Below, piece by piece: positions 21,191-35,865 of a DNA stretch of 64,000 nt. Location of the stretch: NCBI RefSeq assembly GCF_050436995.1, contig NC_134754.1, positions 2,287,001-2,351,000 on the forward strand. Reading direction: 5' to 3'. The notes under the pieces were generated by a model. It ran no database searches and was not told where the DNA came from. It saw only the letters and a list, made by a program, of their open reading frames with translations. The position numbers were made by a program, and so were the translations under genes. Position 1 is the stretch's first letter, and each line of letters starts with the position of its first letter. The DNA is from Anticarsia gemmatalis. Lineage: Eukaryota > Arthropoda > Insecta > Lepidoptera > Erebidae.

Positions 21191-22662
21191 CTGCAACATA
21201 TAGTACAAGTCTTTTTGACATTAAAGCAAAATCTAAAAATATGTTTTACTAAAACAATATACTGTTACTACGTGATTTTAAAAAGGAAGTTACTACCCGC
21301 TTTTTAAAATCACATCACTGAAAATCTACACAAGTAAAAGTTTAAAATGTTACTTTTAAATTATGAGTAACTAGTTCTTAACCAAATTATACTGAAACAA
21401 AATAACACCCCTTTCATAGGGTTAAAAATAATTCATAGTTTTCATTTCATAAGTTGTTGTATATTATTATGGTGTTCCGAAAATTCGCATTGTATTGAGA
21501 ACCTCCTCCTTTTTTGAAGACAATTAATAAATCGCAACATTTGTGTTTCTATCAATAACTTTATTATATTTACCGCCATTATTAATTCACCACATAATCC
21601 TAGTATATCGTAAACGCGGGAAATCGGCCATATTAGTTCGTGACGTAACAGCTAGTTGGTAAGCGGCGGCTCGTAAAAAAACAATAAGACTACGTGTACC
21701 ATTAGCGGAGGTGCTATAAACTGATGTAATTTGTTACAACCTGTTGCTATTTGTTCTAGCCGGTTAATAGGTGCTACGTCAACGTCTTTTGGGAAACGAA
21801 AGTTGGTTTTAAAATAAGGTATCTGAATAACACTTTGGTCATACTATTTAGAGTTGTCATCGCGATATGCTTCGTGGCTATAACTGGGATGCTGAAATGA
21901 AATACAAATATAAAAGTTATAAAATAAAACTGTAGTTTTTGAAGTCGGTAATCTAAGTAGGTACTGATTTGCTTGTTGGTAGAGCTACCGTTTGTGTAGT
22001 ATTAATTTACATTTCAATGAGCCTAATTAAAAAAATGGATTTTAAAGTAGGCGCTATATTCAAAAGATGAGCATAATTATTTTTATTCAAAAGTAAACTA
22101 CAAAGTCAATTTATCTAATTTAATACTGAAGACTTGTAAACAATTATTTTCACACGAATCTTTTCTCTACAACATCTAAGAAAATTATACTGGACATAAC
22201 GTAATCTTTGCCAAAATAACTTTACAGATAGGTTCGCAATAAATATTAATAACTAAGTTAAAGTTATTTATCACGATGTAAACTTAGCACAAGTTACTTG
22301 ACATCGAATTATATGTAAGACGAAGGTCTTCCATTGGCAATCATGTCGACTGAACAAACCTATTAATATCGATTGCAATAATATTTGCTCCGATCATTTA
22401 AGTTTTAGTTTATCGAGGACGAATCGACATGGCATAAACAAACGATACGTGTCACAGCAAAATACTACACATAGAAGCTTTACATATACGGAGCTATTTA
22501 CATAATGATACGCTACTTTATAATATACTTTAGTTTATTTATATAAAAATTGCTTTGTCATTTTTACACATTCTTTAATGATTTCGGAATGAATAGGTTA
22601 GTTTATAAGTAAGAACGTGCTAGTTCAAATCGATCTTGAGGCAGGTCATGTGCTAGTTGTCA

Positions 22663-22727
22663 AAAATTAACTCGTAAGTTCGGTTGATTAGTGTAGTACT
22701 AATCAACCGAACTTACGAGTTAATTTT
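22663..22727. repeat. Perfect 30-bp hairpin, 5-base loop
   Basis: The arm starting AAAATTAACTCGTAAG (22663-22692), loop GTAGT and exact complement (22698-22727). Confidence 0.95.
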
Positions 22728-23029
22728 AGTTACTTATAGATTCTTTAAGAAAAAATAAGTGTCACATGCCACGGAATATACTAAATTTTCGGCTCAACAA
22801 ATTTTAACAGATTAGAAACTTAATATCTAAGGGTTTAATGTGCCAAGTATTCAACTACAACAATCAAGGAAATGTCTACACAAACTTGAAACAATCATAG
22901 CTCCCGACGCTCCCAACAGACTACTTTAAATAACTCTAACAAGTGAAGGGCAACACGCCAACAACTTCATTTAACGCTAATATTCCAGCTATCTACAAGT
23001 CTAGGGTTTAAACCGAATTACTTTCTCGA

Positions 23030-23227
23030 CAATCTCAAGGACGCGTTTTTTGAGACGACATTGCATAATACATTGAATAAGTTAACACGATACAACTGTA
23101 GAAGGTACTACTCTGCTTCCCGCATTTCTGTCTCGCTCGCTCATTAGTAAAAGTAAACAGGCAGAAAGGGACTCTGCGGTTTTTGCAGCTGTTGCTTGTA
23201 GTGTCGGTATTTGGCGCCCAACGTGGG
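23030..23227 (+). mobile_element. LTR retroelement remnant with tRNA-Lys primer-binding site
   Basis: TGGCGCCCAACGTGGG at 23212-23227 is the complement of the 3' end of insect tRNA-Lys including the non-encoded CCA. It is the classic primer-binding site of Gypsy-type elements that use tRNA-Lys. A CCA-complement (TGG) at its start argues against a tRNA gene. The bases to its left (down to about 23030) would be the decayed 5' LTR; no second LTR or coding remnant was recognised. The left border is arbitrary. Confidence 0.6.
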
Positions 23228-26200
23228 CCCGTCCGAGCGGTTCGTACGCAATGCGTAAACAAGGAAACTTTTACTTCGGATTTGTATATTTAATGACAGC
23301 GGCATTGTGCCCTCGCTTTCTGTGCCTGGCACCGAACTTCCGTCTCACTATTACGACTAACCTTCAAATATTCATTTGAATCAATTAAACGGAATTGGAG
23401 AAAGGTTGCAATAATCGTACAGCGGCAAGTAGGTACTTGAATTCAACTGTACGGTTGAATGGAAGTTACGGTTACATCATAATGTACCAGAACTTTTATA
23501 AAATAACAGGTATGTAGGCACACAAAGGCAATAATAAAATTGAGTCCCGGACGCGGCGTGGTCGTATATCTCGTAAGTCCGTAGGTGGCCGCCACAAATA
23601 CTAGTAAATCATTTTTATCTTCTCAGATTGGTATAAAACTAACATAGGTGTTCTCTGCTCTGAGATACGGATATAGAGAACAGTGATCGATAGGTATTGA
23701 ACCTGGAAAAAGTTTTACACGTGGAGCATTTGCGGGTCATATTGGATTGCAAAATCGTATATCGTTTTTATATTTAACATCAGATTGCTGAAGATTCAAA
23801 TTAAACAATTGTGACTGGTAATTGCTTACAAATAAATCAGATTATTAGGAACGTTTATTAGTTCAATACCTTACGTTTAATTAGAATAATTGACGTAAAC
23901 CTTTTTTTATCTAATTGAGATTTGGGTGCTTTTATTACATTTTTTGGATATAATAGAGAATGAGACTACATGTAGATTAAACATACCTACGTTTTCATGT
24001 TTGTGTAGCAAAATGTGCTGCTATAAATCAAAAATCTGGACAGGCATGCTCAAATTGCAAGACCGAGAAGAAATTCATTGCATTTGGGAACGACCGGCCG
24101 TTTCGAGAGAGCAATTTAAATCCAAACTTTATAAGGGCCGGAATTTGAAACTATAACAAAGTAATTTTGTGCCGTTTTGTAAGAGTTATGACTTAGCATG
24201 TTGTGTTTTATCTTTTAAACTGCAAAACGGGTGAATGTGAACATCCTTGTTTGGTGCATTATACAGTGAACAACAAAAGTGAAAACTTTAATCGTACAGG
24301 TTTCCAGATACAAAAGCATGAAAAACGAAAGGTATTAAAACATAATAACAACCAATTGTTGGTATTTAAAATTGCAGTCAAAATCCTAAAAACGTATCAG
24401 GAGCTTAAACCATTTTAAGACAATTGGTAAAGGTGTAAACGCACGTTTCTCAAGCACGTCATAACTATTCTTATATTAGAATCTGATTATAGTAAATTTT
24501 ACTACCTTAATATAACATTCCGAATATAACATAATAGTACGACATACGCGTATGTTATGACCTAAGTTCCAATAAAATCCCTTACACGCGCTCTAAGGAG
24601 CACCTCAGCTTAAATAAGCTCAAGGATAATAAGAAAAACATAAATCTGTTGTAAATCAAACGAGATGAAAACCAGAGGCAATCAGATAAGCCGTTGTTAG
24701 ATACGTGCCCTCGTAAAACCAAACAAAATGTACTATAAAAACAAAAAATTAAGTCCTAGGCTGAAATCTAGGTCGGGCGTTAAGAAATCGTAACATAGAT
24801 TGAATTTTTAAGACATCCCGAAGGTGGCAAGAGTGCAGGAATCGATAGGTCCATATTTTATTCAGCTCGACATTTACTGAGCAACATGAAATGTGTGCAC
24901 TACCGGAGTGTACTCGTAATATTCTTGTTGCTTTCTTGGAAGTTATTGAGACTTGTGGTAACATTATTATGGCCCAAACCTCAAATTGATTAAACCACAA
25001 CATACTTATTTCTTAGCAATATTATTCTCGATAGCTTATCTCGGATTTTTATTGCTACTTACTACTAAATCAGTGTTTATTAGTAAAATTTTTAGAAAGT
25101 AAAAAAATCGTCTTCGTCGAAGCTGTTGTATAAAGCTAGTTTTCTACTTAAAAACTAAAAAAAAGTTAAAATATCAGTCTACATAAGTAGCAGAAGATAT
25201 ATCATAAACTAGGCAAGGTGATAAATCCAACACTACTGGACACTAGCACAAAAACAGATGAGAACAAAAAGGGTTTTTTGTCACGGTTTTTATTGAGTCA
25301 TTTGACCAAACTGCTGTTTAAAAAGTCTTTGGTAGACAGTCATTTTAAAACTATGAATCGTCAATAATTGTAAGTTTAAAAAAACTACTTTTATAGTCTT
25401 TTGTACTCTTCAACTTTGTTTCTTGATCCTCGTTAAGATGCTACAGATTGACATGCAGTGATGTCAATCACTGTCGAGTTAAATAACTTTTGACAGCTTG
25501 AACAACTTTGACTAAGTAGGCAATTAGCCAATCGAAATAAAAATGAGGGTGTAAACGAGTGTGTCATTGATTCTTGATTTACTATTACAAAAAAAAACAT
25601 TTTTCTTTTTATAAAATTGCTTTTATGGCAACTGTATATGGCAATATATTTATCGAACAACAAAACCGACTCGACGCAATAGTAAATGGCTCGTGCCGAT
25701 CGGGTTCATCTACATATACTTGGTTTTGCCGCCTAGCTAGGCTGATTAATACTAAATCGAATATGTGTGTAGCAAGACTAAGATTTGCATTGGAAGTCGT
25801 GACATTCGTATCGGAAGCCACCCATTGCACTAGCAACGTGAATCCTTTCGTAATACACGTCTTAAAGCTAAGGTTACACGATAGTATTACCCAACTAAAA
25901 GCCTAGTTATCTTTTTGAAATAAAACATTCAGTAACCGGCTGTAGTCGAAAATATTTATTTGATTTCAGTTCTCCGCAAACCGCAGTGTGTTCCAGCCTC
26001 CGACTGCATTGTGCCGCAACACATCCTTCTAAATTAATTTAACGGCTCCCACAGCGATCATAATCGAATGAGCATCTGCGATCCGATGTATTCTATTTAT
26101 TGTTATTATCATTTCACTTTTTACGAGACCTATTTTCCCATTTCATTGAAACAGCGATGGATATGTCTAGATTTCGTTTACAGATGGGTTTTGCGATCCT

Positions 26201-27642
26201 TCTGTTTGAGATATTATCCTGAGGGTATATTTTGTGATAAGATATGAGGACGTTGAAAGTAAATGGGTATCTATTTTCTTGATATTCACGTGTCATAGAA
26301 AAGGAAAATAAACTTGAAGTCATTGGAGTAAAGTCTAGATATACATATATGGTTTAAATAGTTTTACAATTTAACGTTATTGCAAAGTTAACAATAGAAA
26401 ATATGACTAAAATAATCCTTTGTTCTATTTTCGCTGCGCTGCGCTGCTAGATACAATTACGCTATTACCATTTTAACCATTATGCAAATTAGTTTTTTTG
26501 TACGACAGACTAATATTTGTGTACAATTTAGAATAAAACTAAAAATATTTACAACTACACTATGTTCTAGAATACCCAATATAAATACAAAGTTATTTTT
26601 TATTATTATTGCAAATCATAACAATAATAACGTTCAATATATAGAATAATAACGTTCTTGATCAAGTCCGCGAATAAACTTCTTATAACATTTTATACAA
26701 GCGGTTGATCCGACTACCGAACTGTATCATGTCCCTTGTAACCTAGATACTCTCCTAGGCGACTAGGCATATAAGCTCAATGTCGAATACTAACGGTTCG
26801 CTCAACTTTTACAACTCAAACACTAACTTTGCATACATTTTAATAGTAAGTATTACACGAATGGGCTCGCGTGAGTTTTGTACAAACTTTCTAGTTTTAA
26901 AAGATGGCAGATTTATGTTTTGCAAAGTTCATGTTTATTGCATAGTAAACTAGAATTTAAAGTGTCAGAAAAGTTGTACTATTTAACCTACTTAACATTT
27001 CTAATAGTTTTTTTACATCTGCAGTCACGACAAACTTACGGGAACAAAATGCGCAAAAGTTAAACTTCGAATTCAATTTACAGCATGCCACTTTTTGGTT
27101 TTATTTGCACTAATTCAATGTTCCTTTGCTAGGTTTCTCCCTTGCACTATTAGGTTTTGTGATCACTTACTCACTCTGGACAACCATTAAAGAAAAAGAA
27201 TCACGTCGATATTTTTTCATTCAATAAAGGCGATGGACCGGTTTTACGTCATATCTGTAATCAAACGAATAAGACTTTAAACCTTCAGTCCTCAAAATGA
27301 ACACCCGAAAAAAGTAGCACAAAATCTTTATAGATAGTTACAGTAACAAAACTGGCGCGTTGTCCCGGCGTCAGGTGTCTCCGAACTGTATTCTATCACG
27401 ATACAGCTCCCGGATGAAGGATTACCGTCAATTTCTCAGTCTCGCACGTTCGTTCAGCGAGTCTCGGACATTTGCGCAGATAAATTACACCGATTTATTG
27501 CGAATACCTTTTACTATCTACTGAGACGCTCTGCTTAGTCAAACTACTTAACTTTGTTAGTTTTTGTTGTAAGATTACGAGTGCTAAGATACGGTTCGGG
27601 ATTTCGTACTGGCAACTTAGTTTGAGGAATTAGTAGAAGATA

Positions 27643-27705
27643 AAAGAGAGAACAGACAGGATTTTATTGGTTTTTTACCAATAAAATCCTGTCTGTTCTC
27701 TCTTT
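27643..27705. repeat. Perfect 29-bp hairpin, 5-base loop
   Basis: The arm starting AAAGAGAGAACAGACAGG (27643-27671), loop TTTTT and exact complement (27677-27705). Confidence 0.95.
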
Positions 27706-30700
27706 ACAAGGACTATGCTGAACAAAGGCAATTGTTACTTTTTTAAACTTAATAATTATTTATTTGTAGCCTTCTATTTGTCACTATCACCAGCGCTGTT
27801 CGCAACAATCGGTTAAATTCACTCATTCAGTTAAATTTACCAGAAGAGAAAAAGACACACACTGAATGGCTACACTTTGTATAATAAATAGTACCTATAC
27901 TTGTGGGGCAAACTAGTTATTTTTAGACTTCAGCACTCGTATATAAAACGGGGACCTTATGACTAAGTAACAAGTACTCCAAAAAGTACCTTTTACACAA
28001 TCGCGAGTCGTGAATAAAAAACTAACCACAATACCGAAAAAGCCGCGGCTCGTGTCCTCATAAAACAAACGAGTAATGAATCTGCAATAAAAACGTTTTA
28101 AATACGAAATACATTGGTTTTATATGGACTGTCGTTAATCCTTGTACGTTGCCGTCAGCGTATTCTTTTGGTGCAGTAAGCCGGCTTAAATCAGACGTTT
28201 TCAACTTTTAAAATGGCTTTTTACTGCAACGTTTGTTGTGAAAATGTTACTTGAATTCGGAATCGGTAAAATGGAATGGTTATATGATAGGTATGATAGC
28301 AACTATTTTCACGATCAAAACTGTAGAGAAAATTCTGCTGCGAGATAACACTGCTGCCTAACTTTACGGAAGATAATAGAACTAAAACTGTTACTAAAAA
28401 TTACTTTAAGCAGATATTTATAATAAGTTGTACAGGACTAACAACATAGATAATTAAAATACAATAGCCAGTATACAACATTTCCCTAATTGCTAGACCA
28501 CCGAATGCCGTAGTAATAAAAACTTTCATTCAAACTTGTATCAAACCAAACTCAAGCCTCTGAATTAATATTTTTATTGCCATTGTTAGACGTCAACTTG
28601 AACTTTACTGTCATAAAGACATTGATTCGGAAATGTCAGACATAAATGCTATCATCAAATGACAAGTTTATTTCTTCTTTGGTGACAATGGCTGAAATAA
28701 TATAACTTGTTATGGACGTTCGGAAAACTTCCTTGACATTATAACGAAATACCAATATAGTACTTTCTTATGATTTCTTTATTATGGATACTGTTGTTAA
28801 AAACATTTAAGCAAATTGATTAGACCTCATATTCTGGTTTGCAAGAATATTCTCGCCTCCGCAAAACCTTCGTTGACTTTCCAAATAAGAAATATGCAAC
28901 CCAGCATATGCTGTACCTTTTTCATCGAAATATGTATGAAGCAGGTGTGTGTACAACAAATTACGGCCCCAAGCCAGAGAATTTAAGATGACTAGCGTTA
29001 AATATGAATGACTCCGCATGATTCTATGGAAATATTAAATTGTCACCTCATTAATCTAAAAGGGAACATAAGTTACACTTTAAGATGTGTACAATCTAAG
29101 TAATGGTTTTAGTGTCTACGAAAATGTAAGAGAAATGTACTCTAAAACCCGGGTTCTGTGGATAAATGTCAATCGATTTAATACCTAGATATCTTCAAGG
29201 AACCGAACTTCTTAAAGAATTCGATAGACATTGTGTTATCTTTCTTCTGCATTCGTTTAGCTCGGAATAAGACGAACATTTTTGCTACCAAAGGCAAGTG
29301 TTACTTTCTAGAATATCGTTTTTTTTATGCAGGATATTTTGGCATCGTTTAGCCTGAAAGGAGCTTTTTTCATTCCCTGTCTTAAAAGTTTATTTTTGTA
29401 ATTTAAAAATATGTTGTAGTGTTATACTGAAAAGTGAAAAAATATAAGTTTTCTAACCGTAGACCTAGTAGCAACAAGGTGGGTTTGAATAAAAATCTAA
29501 ATATTGTGAGCTGTTGGTGTAACTTTCTACCCTGAGGAATGTGATTGAAAAATCCGCAAAAATAAATTAAATACAACCCACTCGTAGTTAAACAAAGACG
29601 TCCTTGAAGGTAAGTAAAGGCAGCGTCATTTTTTAAAGCGAAGTAAACCTTAAAATGTTGATGAAGTCAACTCGCCGAGTTATCGTGATATGACTCGAGG
29701 TGTTGCTTTTTATAACTTTAATCTTGTTCGAGCTGTCATATGAAGTGTTAGCTTTACTGGAAAAGGTCTAGTTTAGGAGAGGAAATAGGGTTCCTGGTAA
29801 CAGTAGTTAGGCTGTAATTAGGTCCTGGATAATATAAGGTAATGCCTAGATTATAATATGTAAAATGTATGGCTAAATCTACGAATTAATACTTTTAATA
29901 CGGGTAACAAAATGGCAAAGCAACCTATATTGCAAATTGTCAGTATTTTTTACGATTATCATAAGTGTCAATATTTGACCTAAATTAATAAATGATTTGA
30001 TTTTGATTTTGAAGTTGTTTCAATAGAAAAGAACTGTCTGGCACAAACTTTTAAGGAAATCAGCAATATACAGAGCCGACAGTTCTGATTCTTGCAGATT
30101 AACTCAAAGTACATCGTAGGTAACGTCTTACAGATTTATTAAAACACTAAAACTACTTTCGGGTACTAGACCTATCGTATCCAATTTACAGTAATACAAA
30201 ATACAAATAGAATCTATTAAAGTCTACTCAACGTTAAATTACTTAAGTGAATCTATGGCATCCCGCAGATAACCGTAAGCTTCTAAAATGCATATTAAAG
30301 GCCGCAGCTCGCTCACTGCAGTGTTCCCAATATCAGATACCGTAAGTTAATGCACATAAGACTTAAGTTTATGATAAGTGGAACTTGCAAACTTTAAAGT
30401 TTATTCCTCGTAATCCTGCAATATAAATGGCTATGTATGTACAGACAGAAGCGAAAATATTTGGACACTAACACTCATCAACAGCGTTTTACCAATAAAA
30501 ATAGAAAAAGCTGCTAACTATTTATTAAAATTTCAACAATTTCACGACCACTATGTATTTTTTTTAACCCACTGCTGGACAAATCTGCGAGCGAGGGACG
30601 GGTTAGGTTAGGTTACAGAAATATTACAGACAGAGGTTTAGACCTTTATTCCTATATATTTTATACCTTCTATGTATAAAAAATACGATTAAAATGTAAC

Positions 30701-33700
30701 AGAGTATACATATTGTTGCTGGTGACTATACGTTGAGTGGATATGAGCGTAAGATGAAATATTCATGGGCGCTAGTTATTTTGCGTGTGTTCACGTCTAC
30801 CGCAACGCTTCACTTTGTAAGGGTGAATGCTTTATTATGAAAGTGTTTTCACACTTATTTCAACACTAGTCTAGGTGTAAGGGTCTTTGCAGTTTGAATT
30901 AATAATGTTTTTTTATATGCCTTCTTCATTTCCCAATAGAAAAGCAGTCACTGTATAGTGCGGATCGATAGCAGCGGGGACCAAATAATATTATTGATTG
31001 AAACTTTATTTGTCAAAATTTCATGGTTCAAATTGTCACTAATTACGATTTTTTTTAAATTATAAACCCTTCTCTACGTTTGTAAAGGTCCACTCGAAAT
31101 CTTCCACGTAAAGTCGGCAAACTGTTTTCTTTTAAAAAACTGCGAAGAGGATTTGACTGGAGATTTTAAAGTCCTAAACCTCATTTCATAGAGCGGAGTT
31201 CAAAAAACGTAAATATTTTTGTAATGTAAAATTCCAGAATGGTAGAAATGTTCATAATACCCGCAAATAGTTGTTCAGTTGTTCTGATTTCGGGGAAGGT
31301 CAGTATTCGTGATTTAACGCTTGTAAAACCCCTAGGGACACCGGAATTATTCCCTTATGAAGGTAGCCTATTAAATAATAAATATAACACGTTTCCCTTA
31401 TATTACAGGCACGTAATATTGTGATAAAGAATACCTTTGATAATGCGAGTGTCGTATTAATTCTGAGTGTGTATTCTTAATGGGTTTCCTACACAGAATT
31501 ACTTCTTCATTGTGCGAAGAGATTAGATATAGTCTGACTTACTTCCCACAGTTTGTTTACGGGAAGTTGTAAAGATCGTTTTATATTATTAGATTATTTT
31601 ATATTTTTAGATTATTTTATAGCTGGAATAATGTTCCAATCTACATTTATGTAATCGGAAATTAAACCACATTCATATTATTTTGTTGAACGCAAAGATC
31701 TTTGGACTGTATAATTATGTCAATTGCCGAAATCTTGCATCCGAATTATCTTGGCTTAACATCTGAAGTTTGAACCACAAATGTATATAGCAAGCTTTCA
31801 CGAGCTACGTGTCGGATTAAGAGATTATAACTGTTAAAATAACGCAGCTTTCAAACCCGAATAAACAAATCACATTTATATAAATACAGAGGAACGTTTG
31901 GCAAAGTTTACATTTGCAGCTTCTATAATCCTGTGCAGCAAACACATGTCATATTAATCGCATGAGCCGTTTTTATTCCACCCGCCACAAACAAACCATT
32001 TCTATTTACGCATCAAACTTCAGAACGGTTTATACCTCCCTAAATTGTTCATCGTTGTTTTATCGCCGTTGACAAAGCTAAAAAATAAATACTTCTTGTA
32101 CAACCCCTAAAATTGCGACAAAAAGTCGTTCACAACACCCAGGGCGCAAACGAAAATTATAACGTGAAAAAATATTAAACGGTCCGCGTTCACAAGAACT
32201 CGCGTTTCCGACCAACTCGAGGGAAACATGAATCATTAGGAATACGATCTAGATCGCCCAGGGGACGCGTGCTACGAGATCCGCTAAATTATATTATGCA
32301 TAAACACTTGTTTCGTACCTGCCTCACTCGAGCTCTCTCGGCCATGTATCATTCATATTTATCCCGTAGAAGGCTCTGAAAATGTTCATGAAAGTCCTCG
32401 TGTTTTAAGATTACATGACGTGAGGAAAGTGTATTGTGTAGAACAAACTTAGTACCGCTTTAGATAGTTGGGGTTGCCTCCCCTTGTAGTGCTGATAAAT
32501 TTCGGAAGAGCCCGAGAGGAGGCTTTGTTTAACGCTCGATAATAGCCTCACATGGTTTATAGGAGTAATAAGTATATTTCATAACTCTTGTCTAGTCTGC
32601 TTTTATGTGAGCACTATAACACCGTAAACATTACTAAATTATGTTAGCAGTTAACGCTATTCTGTTAGGAATTCTTCATAGAAAATAAAACCGATTGAAT
32701 TAGCTATGATAGATATCATATTCGCCAACTCGAAGAACCTACTTCAAAACAATGGTTTCGCACTAAAGCTTATTTTGAAGGTACCCGTCTCACAAGCCCT
32801 TTCTAAATATAATCAGACACCTTTCATATCCTTGAAGTCTTATTAAGACCGGTATTATTTCCACGTGTCACCCGAGCCGATCTAAAGGCTTAACAAGCTT
32901 CTATCTGTGACAAACAATATGGCGGCAATGAAAATGGCGCGAAAATAGCGCGCCATAAATTACTTGATGCAACTTTATGCTTGTTTTTGGTACGTTGTTG
33001 TATGACTTGTATTAAAATTTTAGACAAAATATTGTTTTAATTATAGTAGTTCACACTTGTCTTTGTTTTGGCAAGGTTGGCTTTAGAGTCTAATAAAATC
33101 GTGTTAAAGCTATGTTTGGCAAAAACTACTGTATGAGGTTTAGCTAAAGAGCAAATTAATATGAAAATAATATCAATTATCTATTTAACAACGTAGTCTA
33201 TTACTAATGTAATTTCAGTTGTTTTATATAAATATATTAATAGTAACGTCATGTCCCCACTGTATTTTTAGTATTGAATTTTCAACGCGCACACCGTTAG
33301 CCAAATAAGTAGGTACGATCAGATTACAAATTGAAAAATATCAAACTGTAAAGTAACATATTGAATTACATTAAGTATTTCACTTGAGGAGCATTTTTAT
33401 GGTTAGGTTAAATAGTCTTTTTTCTTGGTTTAATTTATTTCGTATGCTTTTTTACAACTCTTTGTAACTTATAGCATCTTTTAAAATCTGTTTCTCAAAA
33501 TGGACACTAAGTTAAGCCACTATTCTTTTTTGACATTTTTAGATCCATATTTGTCTAAGAGAGTATTATACCTTTTCCTATTTAAAACTTCTCACATTTA
33601 ATCTTATCAATTGTCTTAATTCCAAGCAAGAAAATTCACAATTAGTGCCACAAGAGCTCTAGTAAGCCGTCTAATTTCCATACGCTTTACTCAGCGAGAT

Positions 33701-34301
33701 TTTAGTACCGCACTTCAAAGACAGAATATGCTTACGTAAACTTATACCGTGCCATCTGTCATTCGCCAAGCTTGAATGTATGAAGACCGCGTTTTTATAT
33801 CTCCGTAACAGCAATGATATTGAAATTAATTCCATAAAGCAACGTCCGTATTCAAATGACAAAGAATCTTGCGTTTGTAAATGCTATGTATCTTGTATGG
33901 TGGTTATAAATCAGGTGTGTGCTGTGCCGGGAAATGAGAATCGAGCGATCTTCTTGAACTTACATATTAATATCTTCTAAGAAATACATAATACACATTT
34001 CGAATATTTTTTTTAGCAAAAAATACATTTCGAACGATGCATATTTTAACGACTACGAAATACATATATATTATGAAGAAATAGTTCTTTACATAGATGC
34101 ATACATATTATACCACGATATTATCATACGTGAGTAGGAATATTTTTCATTTATGTGCAGTTTTTAAAGGAAAACTCTTGCAAAAACGATAAAAAAGCCG
34201 GCACCACTTACCAATAAACACCTATTTCTGAGCTAAAAATACTCCAGAGATAAATTATGCTGCACTCTGCCTTTAAATTGTTTTCCTACGTTTTTCTCCA
34301 G

Positions 34302-34341
34302 GCAATTGGTCCGGGATTGAATTCAGACTGTTTAACTCCTG
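34302..34341 (+). CDS. Candidate 40-base exon on + strand
   Basis: Preceded by the strong acceptor TACGTTTTTCTCCAG and followed by the strong donor GTAAGTAC. One frame reads AIGPGLNSDCLTP plus one base. Spliced to a possible acceptor (CATTCAG) at about 34799, it would stay in frame with the open stretch to 35119. No protein family is recognised, so this is a splice-signal prediction only. Confidence 0.22.
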
Positions 34342-35788
34342 GTAAGTACGTCCCTTTTCAAATTAGGACTTAAAAATCGTGGAAATCATGAAAAAGATTC
34401 AGGTAATATCTGATGTACTAACTTTAGAAAGATTACAATTTCATATTAAAATCTAACCGCCTGTTTAATATTGAACGCGCATGAGCTTACTAATTAGTAT
34501 TCACGTAAACGTTAGAAACCATTAAAAATACGTTATCTACCGACATACATTATTAAGGACGTAAAAATGTTTACATACTTTTGTATGACTACTAAATTAC
34601 TTTGAAAACAATGTGAATAATATTGAGATTTAATATTAACTACTCAGCAAATCCTTATTTTCTTCACACATATCACACAAGCAAAAAAGTGAAATACAAC
34701 AACATTGTCTCAATATTCTCGCCAACAATATCCATGTTATTTCACATAATCTGAGTTTTCATACCGTGCGTCACGACGTATGTTTCCCATAACATTCAGC
34801 CATGACAGTTATTACAAGTCCCACACCGCCATGGCGGCCAATTGGCTTCGTGCTGCAACCATGTTCCCTTCCTCCATGGGACGCAATATTGAGAAAATTA
34901 TGCCACGGTGTTTGTACACCCCGTGTTGGGACTGCCTATTGTGGTAAAAATGTCGGGATATTTGAACGGTCAGCGCAAAAACACGTTTCTACATCAAATA
35001 TGAAAACTAATTTTGTATTCAAATTTGTTCCACTATCCAAATGCAATCTCAAATCTGTTTACTACAAATATTTTTTACAAAATCCAAATTATTGCATAGA
35101 GTTTGCTCCACATACATAGTTGTATCGCAGCATTAAAATACCCGCAAATGTTCTAATCCCGGTTGATCCGTAAGCTGTTTAATATTTTATTGTTATTTAC
35201 TATAATGACATTAATTGACTGGGTGCTTCCCAAAAAATATACAGGTATACTATATGGACGCGGAAAAATACTTTCAAAATCGGGACTGACCCAGCAATTT
35301 CGGTCAGGTGGCAACTCTACCTACAAACAAAAAACATTGCGGCAATACTTTACGTGAAAAACTTGAGTGAAATGCGACGCCGCGTTTTTGGAGCGAACGT
35401 AACTATTTATGTTTGGGTATTTAAATGTATTATTGCTGGGGAAAATGTCGCCTATATATTTTAATTCCTTTACATTTTATGAATATTTCAAGTAACTGCT
35501 CGATATCGAAAGTAATTACAGCACATACTAACGGACGTTTTGAATTACCAAACTTCAGTAACGGATGCTTGTCGCAGTAGGTTATTTTTAGTTGTAACAT
35601 TTTAATGATGATAGGTTATTAAATATCGCCGATAGTCTTATTAATGTACTAACGTAGAGTCTTCATCAGTTATCGCAAATTAATATTGGTTACATAAATA
35701 AGCCGGTCGGTTTTGCTGCACTTATATCTGCATCAACGCTAATATTAAAAAATGAGTTATTTAGCCAAACATTAATCTACGTTATAGC

Positions 35789-35865
35789 AACACTCTGTTG
35801 AGACCACAAGCATATTATAAGCTAACAGGCAGCTTATAACATGACAATGGCCTTAACAGAGTGTT
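35789..35865. ncRNA. Imperfect 77-nt hairpin, miRNA-precursor-like
   Basis: The outer arms AACACTCTGTT and AACAGAGTGTT pair perfectly, as do the inner arms TTATAAGCT and AGCTTATAA, with a 7-base loop (AACAGGC). The middle parts pair imperfectly with the arms in register. The size and bulged stem resemble an animal pre-miRNA, but a small foldback element is equally possible. I do not recognise a known miRNA. Confidence 0.3.

Larger units (their letters stand above)
20822..34301. other. Long non-coding stretch (13.5 kb)
   Basis: AT-rich DNA without a convincing gene. Supported contents are perfect hairpins at 21128-21190, 22663-22727 and 27643-27705 and a tRNA-Lys-type primer-binding site at 23212-23227. 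It may be intron of the minus-strand gene that begins at 45481, whose later exons I could not find. Confidence 0.5.

Noticed and set aside
23144..23332. 62-codon minus-strand frame
   Set aside because: Crosses the tRNA-Lys primer-binding site of an old LTR element; no coding features.
25574..25906. Overlapping frames of 110 (+) and 75 (-) codons
   Set aside because: No splice signals, no recognisable domain and ordinary AT-rich codon use; probably chance.
27358..27540. GC-richer stretch with about 60 open codons on +
   Set aside because: No acceptor or donor at the edges and no family resemblance.
30602..30616. TTAGG-like telomeric repeat
   Set aside because: Only about two copies; expected by chance in 64 kb and not a telomere.
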